The translations under genes were made by a program, and so were the position numbers. A stretch of 64,000 bases of DNA from an uncultured Clostridia bacterium (GTDB lineage: Bacteria > Bacillota > Clostridia > Oscillospirales > Ruminococcaceae). Shown here one piece after another: positions 34,749 to 44,271 of the stretch. The notes under the pieces are model-generated. The model did not search any database and was not told the origin of the DNA. It saw nothing but the letters and a program-made list of their open reading frames with translations. Within the stretch, counting starts at the first letter, position 1. Each line of letters begins with the position of its first letter. Location of the stretch: the NCBI GenBank assembly GCA_946567425.1, contig CAMNXF010000002.1:62001-126000 (forward strand), read 5' to 3'.

Positions 34749-35729
34749 GTCCTTTGCCTTGACTTCGTTGGCAAGCGGCTTTCCTTGCAAGTAAGCGTCA
34801 AAATTCTCCAGCGTGACTTCGGCGATATTCCGCAGCGCCTCCTCGGTAAGAAACGCCTGATGCGAGGTTACAAGCACGTTCGGACGGGAGACCAGCAGCG
34901 AAATGACCTCGTCGGTGACTATCTTGTCCGAATTGTCCTCGAAAAACAATCCGCTCTCCTCCTCGTAAACGTCCAGTGCCGCGCCGCCGATACGTTTCTC
35001 ATTCAACGCGGAAAGCAGCGCCTCGGAGTCGATGAGTTGCCCGCGCGAGGTATTTACAATCAGTACGCTTTTCTTCATTAACGCAATAGCGCTTTCATCT
35101 ATGATATACCGCGTTTCATGCGTAAGCGGACAATGAAGCGAAATGATGTCGGAGCGTTTGAACAGCTCGTCCTTTTCGACATATTCAATATCGGAATTAT
35201 CGGACGGGTGCGGATCATAGGCAATAACGTTCATTCCGAAGCCCTTGCAGATGTCAATAAACACGCGCCCTATTCTGCCTGTGCCGATCACACCCGCAGT
35301 CTTTCCGTGAAGATCAAAGCCCGTAAGTCCGACAAGGCTGAAATTAAAGTCTCGGGTTCGGATATAGGCACGCGGTATTTTTCGGTTAAGCGCGAGTATC
35401 ATTCCCATTGTATGCTCCGCGACAGCGTATGGGGAATACGCGGGCACGCGGAGAATTTTCAGCTTGTCCTTGGCGGCGTTCAGGGCGATATTGTTATATC
35501 CCGCACACCGCATCAATATAACTTCAACCTTAAGTTCCACAAGCCGTTCTATCGTTTTTGCGCCGATAACATCGTTCACAAACGCGCAGACGGCTCGGCA
35601 GCCCTCTGCAAGCCCCGCGCTCTCAGGGCGAAGTCTGCCCTCAAAATAACGTATCTCGTAGTTCTTGTTGATTTTATCGAACCATTCCTTGTCATATGGC
35701 TTGGCATCAAAAAAAGCAATCTTTTCCAT
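34746..35729 (-). CDS. D-lactate dehydrogenase-type 2-hydroxyacid dehydrogenase
   Basis: 327 residues. NAD(H)-binding GTGRIG near residue 150, then the catalytic triad: Arg in NTSRGQLID, Glu in LDVYEEE and His in TSHQAFLTEEA. The N-terminal part (FFDAKPYDKEWF) and the R-C-A-G-Y-N-N block fit fermentative LdhA-like enzymes reducing pyruvate to D-lactate. Related 2-oxoacid reductases cannot be excluded. SD GAGGTG. It is convergent with the chemoreceptor and monocistronic. Confidence 0.9.
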   Translation of the reverse strand: MEKIAFFDAKPYDKEWFDKINKNYEIRYFEGRLRPESAGLAEGCRAVCAFVNDVIGAKTIERLVELKVEVILMRCAGYNNIALNAAKDKLKILRVPAYSPYAVAEHTMGMILALNRKIPRAYIRTRDFNFSLVGLTGFDLHGKTAGVIGTGRIGRVFIDICKGFGMNVIAYDPHPSDNSDIEYVEKDELFKRSDIISLHCPLTHETRYIIDESAIALMKKSVLIVNTSRGQLIDSEALLSALNEKRIGGAALDVYEEESGLFFEDNSDKIVTDEVISLLVSRPNVLVTSHQAFLTEEALRNIAEVTLENFDAYLQGKPLANEVKAKD

Positions 35730-35965
35730 AATTGTATCACCTCAAAAAGTATTTGATATGTGCAAAAATTTACATTGTACTTGGCTTATTATTCTTTTGC
35801 TCCCTGTGATTTCGTTTATTTTTGATGACATCTCACGGTTGCGAGAAGTCGCCTGTGCGTCAACACATTAACAATAAAAAGAAACAATGGCGAGCGGCAA
35901 AAAACTTAATATGTCAAACACGGCGTTAACCGATATTATTTTGCTCGAAAAAAATATCATTATGC

Positions 35966-35994
35966 TTGACAAACGGGGATTTTGGAATTATAAT
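35966..35994 (+). promoter_or_regulatory. Sigma-A promoter for the pyridoxal kinase-exporter pair
   Basis: TTGACA (35966-35971), 17-nt spacer, TATAAT (35989-35994), perfect consensus. The remaining gap 35730-35965 between the divergent genes shows no other clear feature. Confidence 0.85.
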
Positions 35995-36038
35995 TGTAGT
36001 GGTGCATTCGAATCGAAAAGAAAAAAGAAAGGCGACAA

Positions 36039-36881
36039 ATGAAAAGAATAGCGACAATTCAAGATTTCTCCTGCGTGGGAAAGTGCAGCCTGACCGTAGC
36101 GCTGCCAATAATTTCCGCAATGGGGATCGAGTGCTGCGGCATACCGACCGCCGTGCTTTCAAATCACACGGGATTTCCCGGCTTTTACTCGCACGATCTG
36201 ACCGACGATATACCGAAGATATCCGAGCAGTTCAACGCGCATAAAATAACGTTTGACGCGATCTCAACGGGTTACATAGCGTCGATTGAGCAAATGGCTC
36301 TGATAGAGGAATTTGTCCAAGAGTTTCGCCGCGATGATACACTGGTTTTTGTTGACCCCGTAATGGGCGACTACGGCAGACTGTATTCGCAGATAACCGA
36401 GGAATACGCCGAGAAAATGCGGAGACTGTGCACTCACGCGGACGTTATAACGCCGAACCTCACTGAAGCGTTTATGCTGCTCGGCGAGGAATATAACGCA
36501 CACGCGGACCGCGGCGTTATCCGCAGTTTGCTCGAACGGCTTGTCGCGCTCGGCGCGGAGAATGCGGTCATAACGGGAGTTCAGTGCGGCAACGAGATCG
36601 TGTGCACGGGCTTTGACGGGAAAAAATTCTACGAACAGAGCAATATTATGTACAACGTTTCGTGCAGCGGAACGGGCGACCTTTTCTCGGCAGTAATGCT
36701 TGGCGCGATGATGAACGGTCGGAGCTTTGCGGGAGGGCTCGACCTTGCTGTGAAGATCTCGGGCGAGGCGGCGCGTCTAACATCGCTTGACCCCGATCGA
36801 CCCTCCTACGGCGTAAATTTCGAGCAGACAATACCGTACCTTATTGAGCAGATGGAGAAATGCAATGGAAAACCGCAGTAA
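36039..36881 (+). CDS. Pyridoxine/pyridoxal kinase
   Basis: 280 residues of the ribokinase-like PdxY/PdxK group: IQDFSCVGKCSLTVALPI, GIPTAVLSNHTGF, DPVMGDYGRLY, ADVITPNLTEAFMLLG and the anion hole with catalytic Asp NVSCSGTGDLFSAV. It phosphorylates B6 vitamers to feed PLP salvage. SD AAAGG. It overlaps the following exporter gene by 17 nt, so the two are co-expressed. Confidence 0.92.
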   Translation: MKRIATIQDFSCVGKCSLTVALPIISAMGIECCGIPTAVLSNHTGFPGFYSHDLTDDIPKISEQFNAHKITFDAISTGYIASIEQMALIEEFVQEFRRDDTLVFVDPVMGDYGRLYSQITEEYAEKMRRLCTHADVITPNLTEAFMLLGEEYNAHADRGVIRSLLERLVALGAENAVITGVQCGNEIVCTGFDGKKFYEQSNIMYNVSCSGTGDLFSAVMLGAMMNGRSFAGGLDLAVKISGEAARLTSLDPDRPSYGVNFEQTIPYLIEQMEKCNGKPQ

Positions 36882-37740
36882 CAAGCGGCGCGGCAAAGGA
36901 ATTCTGTTTATAGTGCTTTCGGCGTTTTGCTTTGCGGTGATGAATATGTTTGTGTCGCTTTCGGGAGACATTCCCGTCGTTCAGAAAACGTTCTTCCGAA
37001 ACCTCTTCGCAATGCTTATCGCGAGCGTTACAATGATAAAAAACCGCCACTACATTCTTCCGAAAAAGGGCGAATGCGCAGAGATCTTGCTGCGCTCCGC
37101 GTTCGGGCTGCTGGGTATGTTCGGAAATTTTTACGCGCTCTCGCGGCTTGCGGTCGCCGACGCGTCTTTGCTCAACAAAATGTCGCCTTTTTTCGCAATA
37201 ATCTTTTCGGCTGTTCTGCTTAGGGAACGTCCTGACAAGGTGCAGATCGCCTGTATTCTGACCGCATTCTTCGGGGCAATGTTCGTGCTGAAGCCGAGCT
37301 TTCAGAACGCCGACCTTTTGCCGTCGATCGCAGGTTTTCTCGGCGGAGCGTGCGCGGGGCTTGCGTATACGTTCGTAAGGAAACTCACAAGCGGCGGCAC
37401 TAAAGGCTATTATATCGTGTTCTTTTTCAGCGCGTTTTCTACCGTATGTACGCTGCCCGCGCTGCTTTTCGGATACTCGCCGATGACGTGGGCGCAGCTT
37501 TTCTGCCTGCTCGGAGCGGGCGCGGCCGCTGCGGGAGGGCAATTCGCGATAACCGCCGCTTACGCATACGCGCCCGCGCGCGAGGTTTCGATCTACGACT
37601 ACTCACAGATAATCTTCGCGGGGCTGCTCGGTTTTTTCGTTATGAACCAGATACCCGATATATGGAGCGTTATAGGCTATGTGATCATTATCGGCGCGGC
37701 TTTTCTGATGTTTAAGTACAACAATAGAAAAGCGAAATAG
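36865..37740 (+). CDS. EamA/DMT-superfamily transporter
   Basis: 291 residues with about ten hydrophobic segments arranged as two EamA repeats (about 10-140 and 155-285). NKMSPFFAIIFSAVLLRERP in the first repeat is typical. Members export amino acids or metabolites, or import nucleotides; the substrate is unknown. The ATG at 36865 follows GGAG by 7 nt; a TTG 21 nt earlier is less likely. Overlap with the kinase suggests a B6-related role, purely by context. Confidence 0.85.
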   Translation: MENRSNKRRGKGILFIVLSAFCFAVMNMFVSLSGDIPVVQKTFFRNLFAMLIASVTMIKNRHYILPKKGECAEILLRSAFGLLGMFGNFYALSRLAVADASLLNKMSPFFAIIFSAVLLRERPDKVQIACILTAFFGAMFVLKPSFQNADLLPSIAGFLGGACAGLAYTFVRKLTSGGTKGYYIVFFFSAFSTVCTLPALLFGYSPMTWAQLFCLLGAGAAAAGGQFAITAAYAYAPAREVSIYDYSQIIFAGLLGFFVMNQIPDIWSVIGYVIIIGAAFLMFKYNNRKAK

Positions 37741-37751
37741 CGAATAAAAAA

Positions 37752-37785
37752 CAGCGGCAGAAAAAACCGCTGCTGTTTTTTATTC
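37752..37785. terminator. Bidirectional terminator between convergent genes
   Basis: CAGCGG/CCGCTG stem (37752-37757 with 37767-37772) with T-rich tracts on both strands (CTGTTTTTTATT rightward, GTTTTTTATT leftward). It serves the exporter and the lipoprotein gene. Confidence 0.7.
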
Positions 37786-39798
37786 GTTAAGATATGTCTC
37801 CAGCCGTCTGTCGGCTTCGGAAATAAATTCTTCAAGCGTGATGTCGCTGCTGCAATAGCACTCAAAACTACTTTGGTAAATCTCGGGAGGAACGCTGAAA
37901 AAAATCTCGGAGCTTGAATAGACACCGTACAGGCTCTGCGCGTATTCACCACCGCCGTAAAGCGTTCTGTCGGCGAGCATAAAACCGTCCTTGCTCTCGC
38001 TCAGCCGCTCGGCGAAACGCGAAATAAATTCAAGAGTTTCGTCAAGCCGCTCCGAAAACGGATTTACGCATAAAAACGCGCAGACGGCGTTTCCGTTTGC
38101 GCTGTCCAATACGGGCAGCGGCGCAGCTCTCAGATCGTCGTTCCCGACAAGCCCCTGTTCGACTTGAAAGCGGCGGTAGAACACCAGCGAAAACAGATAG
38201 TTATCGTAAATTTTCTTGTATTTAGCGTCGTTTGTTCCCCATTGATGTTCAAGGAGCGACTGCTGAAGCTCGAGGTCTCCCTCGAAAACGCCGCCCGAAC
38301 AGTCACGCCTTATCAGCTCCGCGACCGTGCGGAATTCGGAAGTATCGAAGCCTTTGCGGCTTGCGGTATACTGCGAGAAAAAGCTCTGCACCAAACGGTA
38401 ACGCGGACACCCACAATACTCCGAGCGCTCACCCGCGCTCTTCACCGTGCCGATAAATCCCGCCCAATCTGTCGGGAACTCAACGCCCGCGTTCGCGCAG
38501 TTCTCCGCGTTATACACTATCAACGGAACTTCAATTTCTATCGGCAGCATCCAAATTTCACCGTCCGCTGTCAGGGCGGCGTTTTTTATGTACGGGTGGC
38601 ATTTATCGAGATATTCCCGAACGCCCTCCACATCGTTCAGCGGAAAAAAGCTGCCCTTACTCATCACGTCGTGAGCGTAAATGTCCTCGCTCGACAAAAG
38701 CGCACAGTCGAACGATCTATCGAGCGACAGCACGGTCAGCGCGAACTCCTCCTCGGTCAGCCTCACAAGCTCTGTTTCCATACCCGTCACAAGCGGAGTG
38801 CTTAGGTCGGAATGCGTGGTGATAAATATCACGGGTTTTCCCGACGGCTCGACCCCGCCGACGTTAAAGCGTTTCACGCACTTTCTGTTTCTGTCTTTTT
38901 CGTCGGTAACGACAACGTAGGCGTACTCTCCGTCAACGCTGAAGCTTTTCGCGAACACCGCATCGACGTTCTCCGCACTCGCGATAACGCCGCCGTCAAA
39001 CGAACTCACCGCCAACTGCCCGCTGAATTTCGGCGAACCGATAAACGCGTACCTCGAGCCGTCGATCATCTCAAATGCCTGTATTTCGCCTATGCGCTCG
39101 GTGTAGCGCCTGTCGTCGAGAGCGTTCGCCTCGGCGAAATAAAAGCCGCCGACATTGTCAAAACCGTATACCCGAACGCCGTCCGCGCCTGCCGACAACG
39201 CCGACGGGAACTCTATCGGAAGCACGCCGACGCTCCCGTTCGTTAGATCGACGCTGCCGAGAATATTGCCGACGTCGTTATAGTAAAGCAGTTCTCCGCT
39301 TTTGCAGCGGAACGGCTCGGTATAACGCGAATTGTAAGGGTCATTCCCGAGCCAGTACAAATGGTCTCCCGAGACGGAGAGCTTGCGCATACCGCTCACA
39401 TTTTCAAGCTCGGCGAGCGTTTTCAGCTCCGCGCTCCCGAACGCCCACTCGCACAGCCGAATTTCGCCGTCCTCGTCGACCGCGAAATAAAGCGTTCCTC
39501 CGTTTGCGCACATTGCTTTTATGTTGTACGGCTCGATCTCGGGAACGACCGCTTCGGCGGTGATATCCCCGTCTGGAGAATACGCCGAGATATATGCCAA
39601 AATATAGCCGCTTTCGGGGTCTGCGCTGCTTGACATAACGTAAAGCTCTCCGTTATTACAGGCGATCATCTGAATATAGCCCATGCTTTCGTAAGTCACA
39701 GGAGCCTCACCGCCGCCCGAACGCCCGCCCGTTTTACCCGCGCAGCCGCACAGCAGTGCGCCGCATAAGATTACCGACAAAAACCGCAGCAATTTCAT
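37780..39798 (-). CDS. Lipoprotein: propeller-like domain fused to an ABC solute-binding domain
   Basis: 672 residues from the ATG at 39798. Type II signal peptide with lipobox LCGC, then a Gly/Ser linker. The first half (about 40-320) has repeating GxLY and GxxLYW strands like a beta-propeller. The second half (about 330-670) resembles family 1 extracellular solute-binding proteins (FFPLNDVEGVREYLDKCHPYIK, then WMLPIEIEVPLIVYNAENCANAG). No permease genes are near. It sits 11 nt downstream of an anti-sigma gene with a similar propeller region, so it may sense surface ligands rather than import them. Confidence 0.75.
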   Translation of the reverse strand: MKLLRFLSVILCGALLCGCAGKTGGRSGGGEAPVTYESMGYIQMIACNNGELYVMSSSADPESGYILAYISAYSPDGDITAEAVVPEIEPYNIKAMCANGGTLYFAVDEDGEIRLCEWAFGSAELKTLAELENVSGMRKLSVSGDHLYWLGNDPYNSRYTEPFRCKSGELLYYNDVGNILGSVDLTNGSVGVLPIEFPSALSAGADGVRVYGFDNVGGFYFAEANALDDRRYTERIGEIQAFEMIDGSRYAFIGSPKFSGQLAVSSFDGGVIASAENVDAVFAKSFSVDGEYAYVVVTDEKDRNRKCVKRFNVGGVEPSGKPVIFITTHSDLSTPLVTGMETELVRLTEEEFALTVLSLDRSFDCALLSSEDIYAHDVMSKGSFFPLNDVEGVREYLDKCHPYIKNAALTADGEIWMLPIEIEVPLIVYNAENCANAGVEFPTDWAGFIGTVKSAGERSEYCGCPRYRLVQSFFSQYTASRKGFDTSEFRTVAELIRRDCSGGVFEGDLELQQSLLEHQWGTNDAKYKKIYDNYLFSLVFYRRFQVEQGLVGNDDLRAAPLPVLDSANGNAVCAFLCVNPFSERLDETLEFISRFAERLSESKDGFMLADRTLYGGGEYAQSLYGVYSSSEIFFSVPPEIYQSSFECYCSSDITLEEFISEADRRLETYLNE

Positions 39799-39808
39799 AA
39801 ACTCACCC

Positions 39809-41209
39809 CTATGGCAGATCAATTATATGCAGCTCAAGACCGTTTCCGCTCTTTTCGATACGCGCGAACCGCGGCTCGTCGTAGCCGCCCGGACCGCTCG
39901 TTTTACCCGTTACCGCGTAAATGCTTTCACCGTCGGTGTAAAGATAACGCAGAGAAACGGTTTCGGCTCCTTTATTTCCAGATGTTATAAATTCAAATCT
40001 CTCGCTCTCGCCGCTTTCCTCGTTGTAACGGCACAGCGTACCCGTTCTGTCAATATAGCAGATATCGCCGTCAAGCACCGTATAATCGTCGCAGACAAGC
40101 CACTTTATGCCGTTTTCGTCCGTTTCGTCGAATATCTCGGCGGTTATCTCCCCCGTGAGCATATTCATACGGCTGAGAGCGTGCCCCGTATTCGCGATAA
40201 AGTAATAATCATCGCCGCAGATACAATCCCTGTTCGGAAAAAATCCCTCGGGCATAACGTATTGAACGTCGTCCTTTTCAAACACGAACGGGCTTGGCTC
40301 GTCGTCCGAAGCGTCCTTATAAACGGACCATTTCAGCCTGTAGCCGCCGTATTCGATATAGGAGAAATTCGAGTACAGCCGCACGCACTCTCCCGTCTCC
40401 TCGTCAAGGGTGAACATATGGATATACCCCTGCTTATTGCCGTCAACGCTGAAATAATCGGTGTAAACGAAATATATCCCGTCGTCCGTTACGACAAGGT
40501 TTGAAACGTCGAAATCGGTGAGCTGCGACGTTTCTTTGGTTGCCGTATCATAACGGAACAGCCGCCCCGTCGGACTTTTTATATCGCGTGAATTAAATTT
40601 GTATTCGGGGTCGGAAACGTAATACAGCATACCGTCTCTGTAATTCAGATCGTAGGCTGTTCCAACAAACAGCCGCACAACGGTTTTTTCAGAGGTATCG
40701 TACTCATAAACGCCGCCGTTCAGCGAGAAATACACCATACCGCCGCCGTAACAAAATACGCTCGGATTATTGTCCTTATTGTTCACCGTACATATCGGCG
40801 TATCGTCCTTTTCCAAACCTTTAAACGGCTTTGCGTCCGCGTTCGGTTCATCGTAAAAATCGGTGTTGTAATCGAAATCGTCAAGCTGCTTCGGGTAACT
40901 TCCTGTCCGCTTTATTTCCGTGAACACTGCGCTGTCGTTACTGCTGTCTACGACCTCGGAAACGCTGTCCGCCACGCCGTTTCCCGAAAGCGGCGGCACG
41001 GGAACGCCACCCGACCTGCTCCTGACGTATATAACGATCGCGCCGACCGCGATCAGCGTAAAACACGCCGCCGCAAGACATACCTTTCTCCAGACCGACA
41101 TACCTATTCCCTCCCCGTAAAAAAAGCCGCCATCAAAATCTTCAACCGTCTCCTCGACAAAGCGCCCGTCTATTTCGCCGAACGCGCGGAAAAAGTCCTC
41201 ACTTGTCAT
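39809..41209 (-). CDS. Membrane-anchored anti-sigma-like protein with extracytoplasmic propeller
   Basis: 466 residues: a short cytoplasmic N-terminus (MTSEDFFRAFGEIDGRFVEE) of the kind that binds ECF sigma factors, one TM segment (about 42-62), a linker, then a long exported domain with repeated YD/FRYDT and GxLYYV strands (DUF5050-like propeller). Its start overlaps the sigma gene stop by 4 nt (ATGA). Inference: it holds the sigma factor at the membrane until an outside signal releases it. Confidence 0.8.
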   Translation of the reverse strand: MTSEDFFRAFGEIDGRFVEETVEDFDGGFFYGEGIGMSVWRKVCLAAACFTLIAVGAIVIYVRSRSGGVPVPPLSGNGVADSVSEVVDSSNDSAVFTEIKRTGSYPKQLDDFDYNTDFYDEPNADAKPFKGLEKDDTPICTVNNKDNNPSVFCYGGGMVYFSLNGGVYEYDTSEKTVVRLFVGTAYDLNYRDGMLYYVSDPEYKFNSRDIKSPTGRLFRYDTATKETSQLTDFDVSNLVVTDDGIYFVYTDYFSVDGNKQGYIHMFTLDEETGECVRLYSNFSYIEYGGYRLKWSVYKDASDDEPSPFVFEKDDVQYVMPEGFFPNRDCICGDDYYFIANTGHALSRMNMLTGEITAEIFDETDENGIKWLVCDDYTVLDGDICYIDRTGTLCRYNEESGESERFEFITSGNKGAETVSLRYLYTDGESIYAVTGKTSGPGGYDEPRFARIEKSGNGLELHIIDLP

Positions 41210-41766
41210 ATTTCAAACCCCCTTTTCTCAAGATATTCCCTCAGCTTTTTACGCATACGGTTGAGCGTGACCGAAATGCTGCTTTCGCTTATACCGTAAC
41301 ACGCGGAGATCTCGGGAACGCTCTTACACAGGAAATACCGCGCTATAAATATCCTTCGCTTTTTCAAGGGATTTTTCGCAAGGAAATCGCTTATCGCGCC
41401 GACAAGTTCTTTGTGCTCCGCCTCCTGCTCAATCGAACGCGAATCGGAAACTATGTCGCCTATCTCGTCGAGCAGCAGTTCCGTTTCACCGCCGCCGCGT
41501 TTTTCGGCGTGCATCAGCTTGTATCTGTCGAGCGCAGTGTTGCGCGTAATTCTTCCTAGAAACGCACACAGGCTTTTCGGGCGGCTCGGCGGAATGCTGC
41601 TCCACAGCCTGAAATACGCGTCGTTTACGCATTCCTCCACGTCAAGACGGTCGCGCAGAATGTTTGCGGCTATCGCGGTACAGTAGCCGCCGTACTTTTT
41701 CGCGGTCTCCGCGATAGCTCTTTCGTCGCGTTCCCGGTACAAAGCTATTATCCCGCTGTCCTCCAT
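41206..41766 (-). CDS. ECF-type RNA polymerase sigma factor
   Basis: 186 residues with region 2 (ECVNDAYFRLWSSIPPSRP, LCAFLGRITRNTALDRYK) and region 4 (IFIARYFLCKSVPEISACYGISESSISVTLNRMRKKLREYL). The ATG at 41766 has GGGGTG upstream. It forms an operon with the anti-sigma gene and the lipoprotein. Target promoters are unknown; autoregulation is likely but I could not recognise an ECF promoter upstream. Confidence 0.93.
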   Translation of the reverse strand: MEDSGIIALYRERDERAIAETAKKYGGYCTAIAANILRDRLDVEECVNDAYFRLWSSIPPSRPKSLCAFLGRITRNTALDRYKLMHAEKRGGGETELLLDEIGDIVSDSRSIEQEAEHKELVGAISDFLAKNPLKKRRIFIARYFLCKSVPEISACYGISESSISVTLNRMRKKLREYLEKRGFEI

Positions 41767-41834
41767 TTTGTCACCCCGCTTTTTATTCTCTACAATTAAA
41801 GACGAATTTAAAACGCCCCACCTTACACTTTTTC

Positions 41835-41870
41835 CAAAAAAATTTGCGTAATTTTTTAAACTACGCAAAT
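41835..41870 (-). terminator. Terminator of mutS2
   Basis: Minus-strand stem ATTTGCGTA/TACGCAAAT (41862-41870 with 41842-41850), followed by TTTTTTTGG, directly after the mutS2 stop. Confidence 0.85.
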
Positions 41871-41880
41871 CTCTTTTAAA

Positions 41881-44256
41881 TCACTTCAAATCTACGACGG
41901 TAACACCCGCTTCGCCCTCACCGTAAGCTCCCAGACGAAAGCTCTTTATCGGCATTCTCCGCAGCGCGGAATGCACCGCCTCGCGAAGCGCGCCCGTGCC
42001 CTTGCCGTGGATTATCACCACCTGCGACAGCCCCGACATTATCGCACCGTCAATAAAGCGCTCGACCTCCATAACGCCGTCGTCGCCCATATAGCCGCGG
42101 ATATCGAGCTCCATTCCGCCGCGTCGGTTCATATTCGATGTGACGGACTTCTTCACCTTGCCGCCCTGTTTCGGCTGCTCCTTGGGCTTTTTCTCGACGA
42201 GCCGCAGATTTTTCGCGTTGGTCTTGACCCTCATCGAGCCGACTTGCACATAGCACTCCCCGCGAACGTTCGGCACGGTAAGCAGACTGCCCTCGCGCCC
42301 CGTGTCGGCGAGCTTCACTGTATCGCCCTGTTTGAACGGACGCGGCGGCACGTAGTTTTCGAGTTTTTTTTCAATAACGGGATTTGCCTCGTCCTGCAAT
42401 TTGTTCAGTCGGCTGCCGACCTTGGATTTTGCGTCGGAAAGCCCCTTGCGGAGTTCCTCCTTGTCCTTTGCCTTTTTCAATTCCTCAAGCTCGTTAAGCA
42501 ACATATTCGACTGCGTTCTCGTCTGCTCGATTATCGCCATTGCACGCTGCCGCGCGTTTTCAAGCTCCTTTTCTTTTTGCGCTTCAAGCTCGGAGAGCTT
42601 CTGTTTTAATTCGCTCTCGGTGAGCTTTGCGTTGCGCTCCGAGACAGCTATGCTCTCGCGGAGCTGTTCAAGCTCCTTTCGCGATTGTTCCAGTTGGTCG
42701 ATTATCTTCTCGAAACGGCGGTTTTCGGTGCTTACAAGCTCCTCCGCGTGTGAGATTACATAGTCGCTCATTCCGAGCTTTTTCGTTATCGCGAACGCGT
42801 TTGATTTTCCGGGAACGCCTATGATAAGCCGATACGTAGGCTTAAGCGTTTCCACGTCGAACTCACACGAAGCGTTCTCCACGCCGTCCGTTTCGAGCGC
42901 GAACATCTTGACCTCCTGATAATGCGTAGTAGCCAATACCTTCGCGCGAAAACTCTTTAACTGCGTCAATATCGAAACGGCGAGCGCTGCGCCCTCGACG
43001 GGGTCTGTTCCGCTGCCGAGCTCGTCTATCAGCACGAGCGAATTTTCGTCAGCTGCGTCGATTATTTTGATTACGTTCGTCATATGCGAGGAGAACGTCG
43101 ACAAGCTCTGCTCGATGCTTTGCTCATCGCCGATATCGACGTAGATGCGGTCAAAGCAGCCTATGACTGAGCCGTCGCCTGCCGGTATCATCAGTCCGCA
43201 CTGCGTCATCAGCGTAAGCAAGCCGACCGTCTTTATAGCGACGGTCTTGCCGCCCGTGTTCGGTCCCGTGATGATAAGGCAGTCATACTTCCCGCCTATT
43301 TCCACGGAAATAGGCACGGCGAGATCGCGGTCGAGCAAGGGGTGACGCGCGTTGTTGAGTATCACCTTGGGCTGCTGGACGATTTTCGGCGTTACCGCGC
43401 GCATTTTCGCGCCGAGGTTCGCCTTGGCGAAGTACAGCTCGAGTATCTGCGAGAGCCTGAAATTCTCCGCGATTGCCGCCGCGTTTTCGCCGACCTCCGC
43501 CGACATCTCGCGCGTTATGCGCTCAATCTCCGCCTGTTCGCGCGCTTTCAGAACGCGTATCTCGTTGTTCGCCTCAACGACGCTCATCGGCTCGATAAAG
43601 AACGTCTGCCCTGTTGCCGAGGTGTCGTGCACCAGACCCGGAACGTCGTTCTTGTGCTCGCTGCGGACAGGCACTACATACCGCCCGTCGCGTATTGTAA
43701 CGACCGCGTCCTGCAAATAGGAGCGCGTGTTCTTGTTCTTTATCATGCCGTCGAGCTGCTCGCGGATATTCAAGCCCTGTCGGGTAATGCGCTTGCGAAT
43801 CGCGGCAAGCTCAGCGCTCGCCGCGTCGGACATCTCCTCCTCGGAGAGAATGCTCTCGGAAATGCGCCGCTCCAACGCCTTTACGGGCACGAGACCGCGA
43901 AAATATTCCGCGATAGAGCTTTCCATATTCTCGCACTGCGAGAACCAGTCGCAAAGCGCCGCCGTCTCGCGCAGAACCGCCGCCGTGTCGAGCAGCTCAC
44001 GGAACGAGAGCATACTGCCTGTCTCCGCGCGTTTCAGACTGCCCGAGATGTCCTTTATCTTACGGAACGCGGGCGTGCCGAATTTCGCGGACAGTGTGAA
44101 CGCGTCGTCCGTTTTTTTCAGCTCCTCGGTTATTTTCGCGAAGTCCGTGACGGGCTTCAGCTTCAGCGCGTTCTCGCGGCAGCCGACGCTTACCGTCTGC
44201 TCCGCGAGAAGCTCCAGAATTTTATCAAGTTCAAGTTTTTTGTAATATTTATTCAT
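41881..44256 (-). CDS. mutS2: MutS2 (Smr-domain ATPase)
   Basis: 791 residues: MutS-like lever and ATPase core with Walker A GPNTGGKT and Walker B LVLIDELGSGTDP, STFSSHM, a long coiled coil (about 510-630), a KOW-like segment and a C-terminal Smr nuclease domain (ELDIRGYMGDDGVMEVERF, HGKGTGALR). It has no mismatch-binding domain. MutS2 suppresses homologous recombination and, in Bacillus, splits collided ribosomes. It starts 15 nt after the zinc-ribbon membrane gene. Confidence 0.97.
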   Translation of the reverse strand: MNKYYKKLELDKILELLAEQTVSVGCRENALKLKPVTDFAKITEELKKTDDAFTLSAKFGTPAFRKIKDISGSLKRAETGSMLSFRELLDTAAVLRETAALCDWFSQCENMESSIAEYFRGLVPVKALERRISESILSEEEMSDAASAELAAIRKRITRQGLNIREQLDGMIKNKNTRSYLQDAVVTIRDGRYVVPVRSEHKNDVPGLVHDTSATGQTFFIEPMSVVEANNEIRVLKAREQAEIERITREMSAEVGENAAAIAENFRLSQILELYFAKANLGAKMRAVTPKIVQQPKVILNNARHPLLDRDLAVPISVEIGGKYDCLIITGPNTGGKTVAIKTVGLLTLMTQCGLMIPAGDGSVIGCFDRIYVDIGDEQSIEQSLSTFSSHMTNVIKIIDAADENSLVLIDELGSGTDPVEGAALAVSILTQLKSFRAKVLATTHYQEVKMFALETDGVENASCEFDVETLKPTYRLIIGVPGKSNAFAITKKLGMSDYVISHAEELVSTENRRFEKIIDQLEQSRKELEQLRESIAVSERNAKLTESELKQKLSELEAQKEKELENARQRAMAIIEQTRTQSNMLLNELEELKKAKDKEELRKGLSDAKSKVGSRLNKLQDEANPVIEKKLENYVPPRPFKQGDTVKLADTGREGSLLTVPNVRGECYVQVGSMRVKTNAKNLRLVEKKPKEQPKQGGKVKKSVTSNMNRRGGMELDIRGYMGDDGVMEVERFIDGAIMSGLSQVVIIHGKGTGALREAVHSALRRMPIKSFRLGAYGEGEAGVTVVDLK

Positions 44257-44271
44257 AGTTAATACCTCAAA

